A program made the position numbers and the translations under genes. A stretch of 64,000 nt of DNA from contig LMJI01000001.1 in assembly GCA_001429255.1 (NCBI GenBank), positions 2,769,879-2,833,878 on the forward strand. Reading direction: 5' to 3'. The notes beneath the pieces were generated by a model. The model made no database searches and was not told where the DNA came from. It saw nothing but the letters and a program-made list of their open reading frames with translations. Below, in pieces: positions 27,902 to 38,296 of the stretch. The DNA is from Cellulomonas sp. Root930 (lineage in GTDB: Bacteria; Actinomycetota; Actinomycetes; Actinomycetales; Cellulomonadaceae). Each line of letters starts with the position of its first letter. The stretch's first letter is position 1.

Positions 27902-28563
27902 GCGGTCACCGCCGGGGCGCTGGTGAGGATGCGTTCGACGAGGGCGGAGGCGTCCGCCCGCATGAGCACGTGCACGGTGTCGTTCTCCTGCAGGACGGTG
28001 GTCGGCGTCGGCAGCAGGCCGTCGCCGTAACGCGTGACGTACGCGATCCGGGCCCCGGTGGCCTCCTCCAGCACGCGCAGAGGCTTGCCCACCCAGCCCG
28101 CGTGGACGTCCACCTGCGAGAGCTGGATCTGGCCCGAGGAGTCGCGGAACTCGTCCGTGGCGCCCATGGGCAGCAGCCGTCGGAGCACCTGGTGGGCGGT
28201 CCAGCGCACGGTCGCGACGGTCGGGATGCCGAGCCGCTGGTAGATCTCGGCGCGGTGCGGGTCGTAGATGCGGGCGACGACGTTCTCGACGCCGAACGTC
28301 TCGCGCACCACGCGCGCGGCGAGGATGTTCGAGTTGTCCCCGTCGGACACGGCGGCGAACGCGAAGGCGTCCTCGATCCCCGCCTGCGTCAGCGTGTCCC
28401 GGTCGAAACCGAGCCCGGTGACCTTGTTGCCGCCGAACTCCGGGTCGAGGCGCCGGAAGGCCTCGGGGTTCTGGTCGATGACGGACACCGAGTGGCCGTT
28501 GTCCTCGAGGCTCTTGGCGAGCGTCGCGCCCACCCGGCCGCATCCCATGATCACGAAGTGCAC
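27898..28563 (-). CDS. ceoB: Potassium-uptake regulatory protein, RCK/KTN type (CeoB)
   Basis: A 221-residue protein with the same architecture as ceoC: Rossmann fold (VIMGCGRVGATLAKSLEDNGHSVSVIDQ) and a TrkA_C domain (about 135-221, GWVGKPLRVLEEATGARIAYV). GTG at 28563 is chosen because the frame then begins directly with the Rossmann strand; the open frame upstream overlaps the divergent promoter. TAGCGT (28577-28572, minus strand) ends eight bases before it, suggesting a leaderless message. It is divergent from the KimA-type transporter with 73 bases between. Confidence 0.88.
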   Translation of the reverse strand: MHFVIMGCGRVGATLAKSLEDNGHSVSVIDQNPEAFRRLDPEFGGNKVTGLGFDRDTLTQAGIEDAFAFAAVSDGDNSNILAARVVRETFGVENVVARIYDPHRAEIYQRLGIPTVATVRWTAHQVLRRLLPMGATDEFRDSSGQIQLSQVDVHAGWVGKPLRVLEEATGARIAYVTRYGDGLLPTPTTVLQENDTVHVLMRADASALVERILTSAPAVTA

Positions 28564-28608
28564 AGTGGGGCACGCTATACCGTGCGCGGCGTGCGGGTGG
28601 TGTGGGTC

Positions 28609-28628
28609 GGCCCGCGCGGGCCTAGCAT
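28609..28628 (+). promoter_or_regulatory. Palindrome plus -10 box before the potassium importer
   Basis: GGCCCGCGCGGGCC (28609-28622) is a perfect 14-base palindrome that directly abuts TAGCAT (28623-28628). The latter lies eight bases before the GTG. The pair looks like a repressor site over a leaderless promoter. Confidence 0.4.
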
Positions 28629-28636
28629 TGCGGATC

Positions 28637-30640
28637 GTGTCGGACCTCTCGGATGCCGCCAAACGCCTGTTGCTCGGACGTCCCGTCCGCAGCGACAGGC
28701 TCGGCCACACGCTCCTGCCGAAGCGCATCGCGCTGCCGGTCTTCGCGTCGGACGCGCTCTCGTCGGTGGCCTACGCGCCCGACGAGATCCTTCTGACGCT
28801 CTCGCTCGCGGGGATGACCGCGCTCGTGGTCTCGCCATGGGTCGGTCTGGCGGTCGTCGCGGTGATGATCGTCGTCGTCGCCTCCTACCGGCAGAACGTG
28901 CACGCCTACCCGTCCGGGGGCGGCGACTACGAGGTCGCGACGACCAACCTGGGCAAGAACGCCGGCGTCACCGTCGCGAGCGCGCTGCTCGTCGACTACG
29001 TGCTGACCGTCGCGGTGTCCATCTCGTCGGCCGCGCAGTACGCGGCGACCGCCCTCCCCGCGCTGCGGGGGCACGAGGCGGCGTTCGCGGTCGGGCTCGT
29101 CGTGCTGCTGACGGTGGCCAACCTGCGCGGCGTCAAGGAGTCCGGGAGCCTGTTCGCCATCCCGGTCTACATGTTCATGCTCGCGATCGGCGCTCTGGCG
29201 GTGGTGGGATCGGTCCAGCTGCTCACCGGCAACCTGGCGATGGCGGAGAGCTCCGGGTTCGAGCTCGCGCCCGACGCGGCGTTCGACCAGGGGCTCACCG
29301 GCCTCGCCGGCTTCTTCCTCATCCTGCGCGCCTTCTCCTCCGGCTGCGCCGCCCTCACGGGCGTGGAGGCCATCAGCAACGGCGTCCCCGCGTTCAAGAA
29401 GCCGAAGTCCAAGAACGCCGCGACCACCCTGGCGCTGCTGGGCAGCCTCTCGATCGTCATGATCATGTCGATCCTGCTGCTCTCCCGTGCCACCGGCGTG
29501 ATCTTCGCCGACGACCCCGCGACCCAGCTGCTGCGCGATGGCGTGCCCGTGGGCGAGGGCTACGACCAGCACCCCGTGATCAGCCAGCTGTCGGCCGCGG
29601 TGTTCCAGAGCGTGCCGGTCGTGGCGGTCCTCATCGCGGTGGTCACCGGGCTGATCCTGTTCTTCGCGGCGAACACCGCGTTCAACGGGTTCCCGGTGCT
29701 GGGCTCGATCCTGGCGCGTGACGGCTACCTGCCCCGCCAGCTGCACACCCGCGGCGACCGGCTGGCGTTCTCCAACGGCATCGTCACCCTGGCGCTGGCG
29801 GCGATCGTGCTGATCTGGGCCTTCGACGCGCAGGTCACCCGCCTGATCCAGCTGTACATCGTCGGCGTCTTCGTGTCGTTCACGGTGAGCCAGCTGGGCA
29901 TGGTCCGGCACTGGACGCGGCACCTGCGCACGGAGCCCGACCCCGCCGCCCGCACGCGCATGAAGCGCTCGCGGATCATCAACTCGGTGGGCCTGGCGAT
30001 GACCGCGACGGTGCTCGTCGTCGTGCTGATCACCAAGTTCACGCACGGAGCGTGGATCGCGATCCTGGCGATGGCGGTCGTCTACGTGCTCATGCAGTCG
30101 ATCCACCGGCACTACGCCCTGGTGCGCAAGGAGCTGGCGCTCGGCACCGACGCCGAAGCGTCTCGCGCGCTGCCCAGCCGGGTGCACGCGATCGTGCTGG
30201 TCTCGCACCTGCACCGCCCGACGATGCGCGCGCTGGCCTACGCCCGCGCCTCGCGGCCCCAGGTGCTCGAGGCGTTGACCGTCGGCGTCGACGCGGACGA
30301 CGTCGAGATGTTGCGTGCGGAGTGGGAGGCGATGAACATCCCCGTCCCGCTGCGCGTGCTGGACTCCCCGTTCCGTGAGATCACCCGGCCGGTCCTCACC
30401 TACGTGCGCTCGATCCGACGCGACAGCCCGCGCGACCTGGTGGTCGTGTACATCCCCGAGTACGTCGTCGGGCACTGGTGGGAGCACCTCTTGCACAACC
30501 AGAGCGCTCTGCGGCTGAAGGGCCGGCTGTTGTTCACGCCGGGCGTCGTGGTGGCCTCCGTGCCGTGGCAGCTGGCGTCCACCGAGGGGCAGACGGGGCT
30601 CGAGGAGCCGGTCCGGGGTACCGTTCCGCGTGGCTACTGA
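28637..30640 (+). CDS. kimA: KimA-type potassium importer (APC superfamily)
   Basis: A 667-residue transporter with twelve predicted transmembrane helices (about 30-475) and a C-terminal cytosolic domain of about 190 residues. It closely follows Bacillus KimA: LLLGRPVRSDRL, ASDALSSVAYAPDEILL, YRQNVHAYPSGGGDY, LLVDYVLTVAVSISSAAQY, FSSGCAALTGVEAISNGVPA, RGDRLAFSNGIV and the late HNQSALRLKGRLL. Asp39, Tyr46, Asp120 and Tyr121 match residues important in Bacillus KimA, a K+/H+ symporter. Annotators usually call this family amino-acid permease. The divergent RCK genes support potassium as the substrate. No c-di-AMP riboswitch is visible in the 73-base spacer. Confidence 0.83.
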   Translation: MSDLSDAAKRLLLGRPVRSDRLGHTLLPKRIALPVFASDALSSVAYAPDEILLTLSLAGMTALVVSPWVGLAVVAVMIVVVASYRQNVHAYPSGGGDYEVATTNLGKNAGVTVASALLVDYVLTVAVSISSAAQYAATALPALRGHEAAFAVGLVVLLTVANLRGVKESGSLFAIPVYMFMLAIGALAVVGSVQLLTGNLAMAESSGFELAPDAAFDQGLTGLAGFFLILRAFSSGCAALTGVEAISNGVPAFKKPKSKNAATTLALLGSLSIVMIMSILLLSRATGVIFADDPATQLLRDGVPVGEGYDQHPVISQLSAAVFQSVPVVAVLIAVVTGLILFFAANTAFNGFPVLGSILARDGYLPRQLHTRGDRLAFSNGIVTLALAAIVLIWAFDAQVTRLIQLYIVGVFVSFTVSQLGMVRHWTRHLRTEPDPAARTRMKRSRIINSVGLAMTATVLVVVLITKFTHGAWIAILAMAVVYVLMQSIHRHYALVRKELALGTDAEASRALPSRVHAIVLVSHLHRPTMRALAYARASRPQVLEALTVGVDADDVEMLRAEWEAMNIPVPLRVLDSPFREITRPVLTYVRSIRRDSPRDLVVVYIPEYVVGHWWEHLLHNQSALRLKGRLLFTPGVVVASVPWQLASTEGQTGLEEPVRGTVPRGY

Positions 30641-31898
30641 CTCTGCACCCGACCGCATCGACGGGCTCGTCGAGCTCGAGATCGGCCCGGTGGCGCACGG
30701 CGGCCACTGCGTCGCCCGCCACGAGGGGCGCGTCATCTTCGTCCGGCACACGCTGCCCGGCGAGCGGGTCCGCGCACGACTGACCGACGCGGGGGAGACC
30801 GCCAAGTTCTGGCGCGCCGACGCCGTCGAGGTGCTGGAGGCGTCCCCCGACCGCGTCGAGTCGGCCTGGCCGGCCGCCGGTCCCGGTGGGGTGGGCGGGG
30901 GAGAGCTCGCGCACGTCTCCCTGCCGGCTCAGCGGGCCTGGAAGACGGCGGTCCTCGCCGAGCAGCTGCGCCGCCTGGCCAAGCTGGACCTCGACGTCCC
31001 CGTGCAGGCTGCGCCGGGCGACGAGGAGCGCGGGGGCCTCGGCTGGCGCACCCGGATCGACCTGGTGACGGACGCCGAGGGCCGGGCGGGCATGCACGGC
31101 TTCCGCTCCCACGACGTGCACCTGCTCGACTCGATGCCCCTGGCCAGCGAGGCGATCGCGGCCCTCGACCTGTTCGGCCGGCGCTGGACCGGTGGCGCGC
31201 GGGTGGAGGCGATCGCCCCGTCCAGCGGGGACGCCCCGCTGGTCCTCGTCGACGGCGCGCCCTTCGACCTCGGCCGCGGACGCATGGACGGACGCCCCAA
31301 CGCACGCACCGCCGTCAAGGAGCACGTCCAGCACGGCGAGGTCGGGTACGAGTTCCGCGTGGCGGGTGCGGGCTTCTGGCAGGTCCACCGCGAGGCACCC
31401 GACCTGCTGGTCAGCGCCGTGCTCGCCGGGCTCGGCGACGTCGACGGCGCCGCGGTCCTGGACCTCTACTCCGGGTCCGGCCTGTTCACGGCACCCCTGT
31501 CGGACGCGGTCGGCGAGACGGGCGAGGTCATCTCGATCGAGGGCGACGCCCGTGCGGTCAAGGACGCGCGACGCAACCTGCACGCCCGCTCGAACGTCGA
31601 GCTGCACGCCGGTGACGTCGCCCAGGTGCTCACCGGCCGGGTGGACTCGGACTCCGACGTCGTGCACGCGGACGCCGTCGTGCTGGACCCACCCCGGACG
31701 GGGGCCGGCCGCAAGGTCGTCGCCGGGATCACCGAGCTGCGCCCGGAGCGCGTGGTCTACGTCGCGTGCGACCCGGCCGCGCTGGCCCGGGACATCGCCC
31801 TGTTCGCCGACGCCGGGTACGCGCTGGCGGACCTGCAGGCGTACGACCTGTTCCCGATGACGCACCACCTCGAGGCCGTCGCCGTCCTGACGCGCTGA
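30630..31898 (+). CDS. TrmA/RumA-family RNA (uracil-5-)-methyltransferase
   Basis: A 422-residue SAM-dependent methyltransferase for uracil in tRNA or rRNA (Rv2689c family). A TRAM RNA-binding domain (about 10-65, DGLVELEIGPVAHGGHCVAR) precedes a Rossmann domain with FWQVHREAPDLL, LDLYSGSGLF, VLDPPRTGAGRK, the nucleophile VYVACDPAALARD (Cys380) and DLFPMTHHLE. The segment that usually carries the three clustered iron-sulfur cysteines reads AAGPGGVGGGELAHV, with no Cys, so the [4Fe-4S] cluster seems lost. GTG at 30630 lies inside the end of kimA. Confidence 0.85.
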   Translation: MATDSAPDRIDGLVELEIGPVAHGGHCVARHEGRVIFVRHTLPGERVRARLTDAGETAKFWRADAVEVLEASPDRVESAWPAAGPGGVGGGELAHVSLPAQRAWKTAVLAEQLRRLAKLDLDVPVQAAPGDEERGGLGWRTRIDLVTDAEGRAGMHGFRSHDVHLLDSMPLASEAIAALDLFGRRWTGGARVEAIAPSSGDAPLVLVDGAPFDLGRGRMDGRPNARTAVKEHVQHGEVGYEFRVAGAGFWQVHREAPDLLVSAVLAGLGDVDGAAVLDLYSGSGLFTAPLSDAVGETGEVISIEGDARAVKDARRNLHARSNVELHAGDVAQVLTGRVDSDSDVVHADAVVLDPPRTGAGRKVVAGITELRPERVVYVACDPAALARDIALFADAGYALADLQAYDLFPMTHHLEAVAVLTR

Positions 31899-31978
31899 CT
31901 GGGTGCACGTCAGTGACCTCCGGACTAGCGTGGAACGCGTAGCCGGACCGGAGCGGCCCGGCAGAGGGGAGCGGCACG

Positions 31979-32152
31979 GTGAGCGACAAGGACGCGGTCA
32001 GCCGGCTGGCGGAGGCGAAGCGGCTGGTCACGCAGGAGCTGCACAAGCAGGGCACGCCGGAGTACGACCCGCGCTCGCACGAGCGGGCGATCGAGGCGGA
32101 GCGCAAGGCGCAGGACGCCGTGGACGCGGAGCGGGCCGCGCAGCAGCACTGA
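31979..32152 (+). CDS. Small charged helical protein, 57 residues
   Basis: A short reading frame with GTG start, GAGGGGA eight bases upstream and a strong terminator 14 bases after the stop. The product (MSDKDAVSRLAEAKRLVTQE... ending AERAAQQH) is almost entirely Ala, Glu, Lys, Arg and Gln and should form one long amphipathic helix with a break at TPEYDPRS. Its composition and third-base GC fit a real gene. I recognise no family. Confidence 0.6.
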   Translation: MSDKDAVSRLAEAKRLVTQELHKQGTPEYDPRSHERAIEAERKAQDAVDAERAAQQH

Positions 32153-32165
32153 GGCACACGCCACC

Positions 32166-32220
32166 CGGGCCCCCGTGCACGCGCGCCACGCCGCAGTGGA
32201 CGCGTGTGCACGGGGGCCCG
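32166..32220 (+). terminator. Long-stem hairpin terminator
   Basis: Fifteen perfect base pairs (32166-32180 with 32206-32220), extended by five more including one G-U (to 32185/32201), with a 15-base loop. It separates the 57-residue gene from the aconitase promoter region. Confidence 0.85.
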
Positions 32221-32228
32221 CGAGCATG

Positions 32229-32246
32229 TATCTTGATGTCGAGATA
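32229..32246 (+). promoter_or_regulatory. Candidate operator upstream of aconitase
   Basis: TATCTTGATGTCGAGATA, an 18-base imperfect palindrome (14 of 18 positions symmetric) in an AT-rich island, 109 bases before the acnA start. A TAGGCT hexamer at 32268-32273 could be a -10 box just downstream. The regulator is unknown. Confidence 0.45.
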
Positions 32247-32354
32247 AATCGCGACCCCCGCCGCACCTAGGCTGGGAGGTCGCACCGCCCAGCGGTCCGG
32301 GTGACTTTCATCCCCGGCAGGAACACCGGCAGACTCGCCAGCGAAGGAGCCCCC

Positions 32355-35099
<2,745 letters not shown>

Positions 35100-35110
35100 C
35101 CTGCCCGGCC

Positions 35111-35148
35111 GACGGCCCCCGACCACCGCACGGTGGTCGGGGGCCGTC
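35111..35148 (+). terminator. Hairpin terminator after acnA
   Basis: A perfect 18-base-pair stem (35111-35128 with 35131-35148) with a two-base CA loop, 11 bases after the acnA stop. It separates aconitase from the ten-gene operon that follows. Confidence 0.9.
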
Positions 35149-35169
35149 GTCGTGCGGTAGGACGGGCCC

Positions 35170-36237
35170 ATGGCTCACGACGAACGACTGGTCGCGCGCG
35201 TCCTCGCCGACGCGCGTGACCTCGTGCGCGGGGAGATCGCCGAGCTGGTCGCGCGTCGTCGGGCGACCGGTTACGGGCCGCTGTACGACCTCGTCGCGGA
35301 CTACCCGCTCCGGGAGGGCAAGGGCCTGCGTCCCGCCATCTGCCTGAGCGCGGCCATCGCCGCGGGGGGCCGCACCGAGCAGGCGCTGGGCTCGGCGACG
35401 GCGCTGGAGCTCCTGCACAACGGGTTCCTGGTGCACGACGACATCGAGGACGCCTCCACGTTCCGCCGCGGCCGCGCGACCCTCTTCGCGGACCGGGGAG
35501 TCCCCGTGGCGATCAACGTGGGCGATGCGACGAACATCCTGTCGGTCGGCGTGCTGCTGGAGAACGTGTCGACCGTCGGTGTCCGCAAGGCCCTGCTGGT
35601 GCTGCGGGAGTTCGAGCGGATGGCCCGCGAGTCGGTGGAGGGTCAGGCGATCGAGCTCGACTGGATCGCGGCCGGCACGTTCGACCTGCAGGACCGCGAC
35701 TACGTGCGCATGGTCTACAAGAAGACCTGCTGGTACACGGTGATCGCGCCGCTGCGCATCGGGGTCATCTGCGGCAGCCCGCCGGGGGAGGGCCGGCCCA
35801 CCGAGGAGGAGCTCCTGGCGCTCGTCGCCCTCGGGTTCCACGCCGGGGTCGCGTTCCAGATCACGGACGACGTGCTCAACCTCGTGGCCGACGAGGGCGC
35901 CTACGGCAAGGAGTCCGCGGGCGACCTCTGGGAGGGCAAGCGGACGGTCATGCTCCTGCACTTCCTGCGGACGGCCTCCACCCCGGACCGCGAGCGCGCG
36001 CTGCGCCTGCTGACCGTCCCACGGCCGGACAAGGACGCCGACGAGGTGGCGTGGCTCGCGGCCGCGATGGAGCGCGACGGGTCGATCGACCACGGGCGCG
36101 CCCTGGCGCAGCGGTACTCGCGCAAGGCACTCGAGCTCGAGTCCCGCGTGCTCGGCCCCTCCCGCGACGACGACTCGGCGGACTATCGTCACTTTCTGCG
36201 CGAGATGCTGCACTACGTGATCGACCGGACGCTGTAG
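35170..36237 (+). CDS. Polyprenyl diphosphate synthase, first gene of the ten-gene operon
   Basis: A trans-isoprenyl diphosphate synthase of 355 residues. Motifs: EGKGLRPAICL, first Asp-rich LVHDDIEDASTFRRG, second FQITDDVLNLVADEG followed by GKESAGDLWEGKRTVMLLH. It differs clearly from the housekeeping copy at 1639 (second motif DDVLN against DDLLG; different termini), so it is probably specialised. An extra C-terminal segment (RHFLREMLHYVIDRTL) ends in a helix. ATG at 35170 sits 22 bases after the acnA terminator stem, with TAGGAC seven bases upstream as a poor -10. It probably makes the prenyl precursor used by the lipocalin-like and methyltransferase proteins downstream. Confidence 0.9.
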   Translation: MAHDERLVARVLADARDLVRGEIAELVARRRATGYGPLYDLVADYPLREGKGLRPAICLSAAIAAGGRTEQALGSATALELLHNGFLVHDDIEDASTFRRGRATLFADRGVPVAINVGDATNILSVGVLLENVSTVGVRKALLVLREFERMARESVEGQAIELDWIAAGTFDLQDRDYVRMVYKKTCWYTVIAPLRIGVICGSPPGEGRPTEEELLALVALGFHAGVAFQITDDVLNLVADEGAYGKESAGDLWEGKRTVMLLHFLRTASTPDRERALRLLTVPRPDKDADEVAWLAAAMERDGSIDHGRALAQRYSRKALELESRVLGPSRDDDSADYRHFLREMLHYVIDRTL

Positions 36238-36249
36238 CTGGGGGAGTCG

Positions 36250-36732
36250 ATGACGGAGCCACCGCACGGAGCCGGCGACGCACTGAGCGAGATCCTGCGC
36301 CTGCAGACCGAGTTCCAGGGTCGGATGGTCGACGAGACGCTCCGGTACCTGCGGCGGGTGCAGGGGATGTTCGAGCCGCACAGCCCCGGCACGGTGCTGC
36401 GGCCGGACGCCTCCGACGCGCTGGCGGTGACGGTGCCGCTGGGCGGCCGTGCCTCGGTCGTGCTGGACGTCGAGAACCGGCAGCGGGTGCACACGGCCCT
36501 CGCGGCGGTGCTCACCCCGCTCGTCGGCGACGACGGCACGACGTGGTTCGTCGACGCCGACGCGCGACCGGCCTTCCGGCTCCTCGCCCCGGCCGAGCAG
36601 GCGCGTGTCACGGTCCGCCTCCGGGTCCCGGGGGACGTGCCACCCGGGCTCTACCGCGGACTGGTGACGCTGCGGGGACTGCACCCGGCGGGAGTTCCCC
36701 TCGAGGTCACCGTGACGGAGGTCGTCGCATGA
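36250..36732 (+). CDS. Amphipathic helix plus Ig-like domain protein
   Basis: A 160-residue protein I cannot assign to a named family. Residues 10-45 (DALSEILRLQTEFQGRMVDE, then TLRYLRRVQGMFEP) form a long amphipathic helix with a phasin-like look. From about 50 the chain is beta-rich and ends RVPGDVPPGLYRGLVTLRGL and VPLEVTVTE, typical of a CARDB/NEW3-type Ig-like sandwich. No signal peptide or membrane helix. It starts 12 bases after the polyprenyl synthase with GGGGAG upstream, and its stop overlaps the next ATG. Two other operon members share the helix-plus-sandwich plan. Confidence 0.7.
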   Translation: MTEPPHGAGDALSEILRLQTEFQGRMVDETLRYLRRVQGMFEPHSPGTVLRPDASDALAVTVPLGGRASVVLDVENRQRVHTALAAVLTPLVGDDGTTWFVDADARPAFRLLAPAEQARVTVRLRVPGDVPPGLYRGLVTLRGLHPAGVPLEVTVTEVVA

Positions 36733-37304
36733 CGGCGCGCGCCCAGGTCCGGCTGGTCGACGAGCCCGACCGGGCGGGCCGGACGACGGCGGCGCTCGTC
36801 GCCTCGCTCTCCGGCCGGCTGGCGGCGCTCTCGCTGGTCTCCGGGGCCGACGTCGTCGGAGCGCTGGCGGCCGGGGTGGCGGCGCTCGGGCGGCAGGCGG
36901 CGGAGACGACCGAGGGCCGCAGGCTCCGGGACGGGCTGGCGCACGGCCGCCCGGCGACGAACGCGGCGCTGCTCTGGAAGCAGCTCGGCATCGAGCGGTG
37001 GCTGTCCACCATGCCGCCCAGCCGGGTCCTCGACCAGCTGCGCAACGACGCCGCCCTGCTCCTGGTGGACGATCTCGCCGAGACGTTCGAGCTGCCGCCG
37101 CTGGTCGCGGAGCCCACGGGGGCGGACCGGCCGGCCGACCCCGCACGCATCGACCCGCTGGACCTGATGGTGGGGATGTGGGTGCTGGCCACGGACACGG
37201 TCGACCTCGTGCAGGCGCTCGCGGACAGCTCCGGCCCGCCGACGGCCACCGTGGTGCCCGGTCGCCCCGCACCTGCGCGGGTCGACGGCGGCGTCCTGCG
37301 CTGA
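36729..37304 (+). CDS. Helical protein of unknown function
   Basis: A 191-residue, mainly alpha-helical protein. The first 55 residues are Ala/Leu-rich amphipathic helices (TAALVASLSGRLAALSLVSG, then ADVVGALAAGVAALGRQ), followed by a more conserved-looking part LLWKQLGIERWLSTMPPSRV and DDLAETFELPPLV, then DPLDLMVGMWVLATDTVDLV and a Pro/Ala tail. It is not hydrophobic enough for a membrane protein. ATGA overlap with the preceding gene. I recognise no family; apolar amphipathic helices could bind a lipid surface, but this is only inference. Confidence 0.65.
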   Translation: MTARAQVRLVDEPDRAGRTTAALVASLSGRLAALSLVSGADVVGALAAGVAALGRQAAETTEGRRLRDGLAHGRPATNAALLWKQLGIERWLSTMPPSRVLDQLRNDAALLLVDDLAETFELPPLVAEPTGADRPADPARIDPLDLMVGMWVLATDTVDLVQALADSSGPPTATVVPGRPAPARVDGGVLR

Positions 37305-37306
37305 CC

Positions 37307-38296
37307 GTGCGCGACCACCTGCGGCGGCCGCCGGCGGACGACCCTGCGCGAGGCGCGTACAAGGAGTGGCTGCACGTGAACGCGTTCGACCACGCGACCG
37401 GGGTGATCGCGCTGGTCAACGTCTCGGTGCACGGCGACCCCACCGCGCCGGCGTCCCGCGCGGTGGGCGCGGCGCTGGTGCACGAGCCCGGGGTCGGTTG
37501 GGCGGGGAACGCGGAGGTGGTGTCGGCCGGCGCGGTCGAGGCGGGGGTGCTCGCCCTGGCGACCGCGGGCGTCGCGGTCGCGGTCGATCCGTCGGGCACC
37601 CGGGTGGCCGCGCGTGCGCGCCTGCCACGGGACGGGGTCGACCTCACGCTCGAGGGGGTGCCGGTCGGCCCGGAGCTCAGCGTCGAGTCCACGATGCCGT
37701 TCGGCTCCGGGTACCTCGGCTGGGCCGTCTACCCCAGGATGCGCGTCGACGGCACCCTCGACCTGCCCGGTCGCACGGTCACGCTGGACGGCGCCGGCGG
37801 CTACGCGGACCACAACTGGGGTCGGTGGTGGTGGGGCGACGACGCGGGCTGGGACTGGGCCTGCTGGCACGCCCCCGACGGGCTGCTGGTGGTGTTCTCG
37901 CGCATGACGAACCGCGCGCACACGCGCTCCGGGCAGGTGCTGCTCACCGTGGAGGTCGGCGGTCGGGTGGTCCGGTTCGTCGACGACCAGGTGCTGGTGG
38001 AGACGCACGGGCGGAGGTGGCCGTCGCGGCGCCTGCCCGGGGCGCTCGCCGCGCTGCACACCGACCGTGCGGCCGAGCGGCTGCCGGCGCGCGTCGCGGT
38101 GCACGCGAACAACGGCTTCGACGGGCTGGACCTCGAGTTCGACGTGCGGGACGTGGCGCAGCTGGTGATGGCGGAGCCCGCGCAGCCCGGCTTCGCCTTC
38201 CTGCACGAGCTCGTCGGGGAGTTCCGTTGCGTCGGGCTGATCGCCGGGACACGCGTGGACTCCGTGGGGCTGGGGGTGGTCGAGCGTGCCGGATAG
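37307..38296 (+). CDS. CrtC/AttH-like lipocalin-type protein
   Basis: A 329-residue protein with the double-lipocalin-like layout of carotenoid 1,2-hydratase (CrtC) and AttH/tocopherol-cyclase-like proteins. The best evidence is LGWAVYPRMRVDGTLDLPGR followed by GAGGYADHNWGRWWWGDDAG (residues 163-182); the G-Y-x-D-H-x-W-G core at 165-172 is the family hallmark. Two beta-barrel halves are expected (about 20-200 and 200-329). CrtC adds water to a prenyl double bond; relatives bind or cyclise isoprenoids. No signal peptide. It starts two bases after the preceding stop and overlaps the next gene by 11. With a prenyl synthase in the same operon, a prenyl substrate is likely. Confidence 0.7.
   Translation: MRDHLRRPPADDPARGAYKEWLHVNAFDHATGVIALVNVSVHGDPTAPASRAVGAALVHEPGVGWAGNAEVVSAGAVEAGVLALATAGVAVAVDPSGTRVAARARLPRDGVDLTLEGVPVGPELSVESTMPFGSGYLGWAVYPRMRVDGTLDLPGRTVTLDGAGGYADHNWGRWWWGDDAGWDWACWHAPDGLLVVFSRMTNRAHTRSGQVLLTVEVGGRVVRFVDDQVLVETHGRRWPSRRLPGALAALHTDRAAERLPARVAVHANNGFDGLDLEFDVRDVAQLVMAEPAQPGFAFLHELVGEFRCVGLIAGTRVDSVGLGVVERAG

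Noticed and set aside
28564..28636. c-di-AMP (ydaO) riboswitch before kimA
   Set aside because: The spacer is only 73 bases and kimA looks leaderless; there is no room for the riboswitch.
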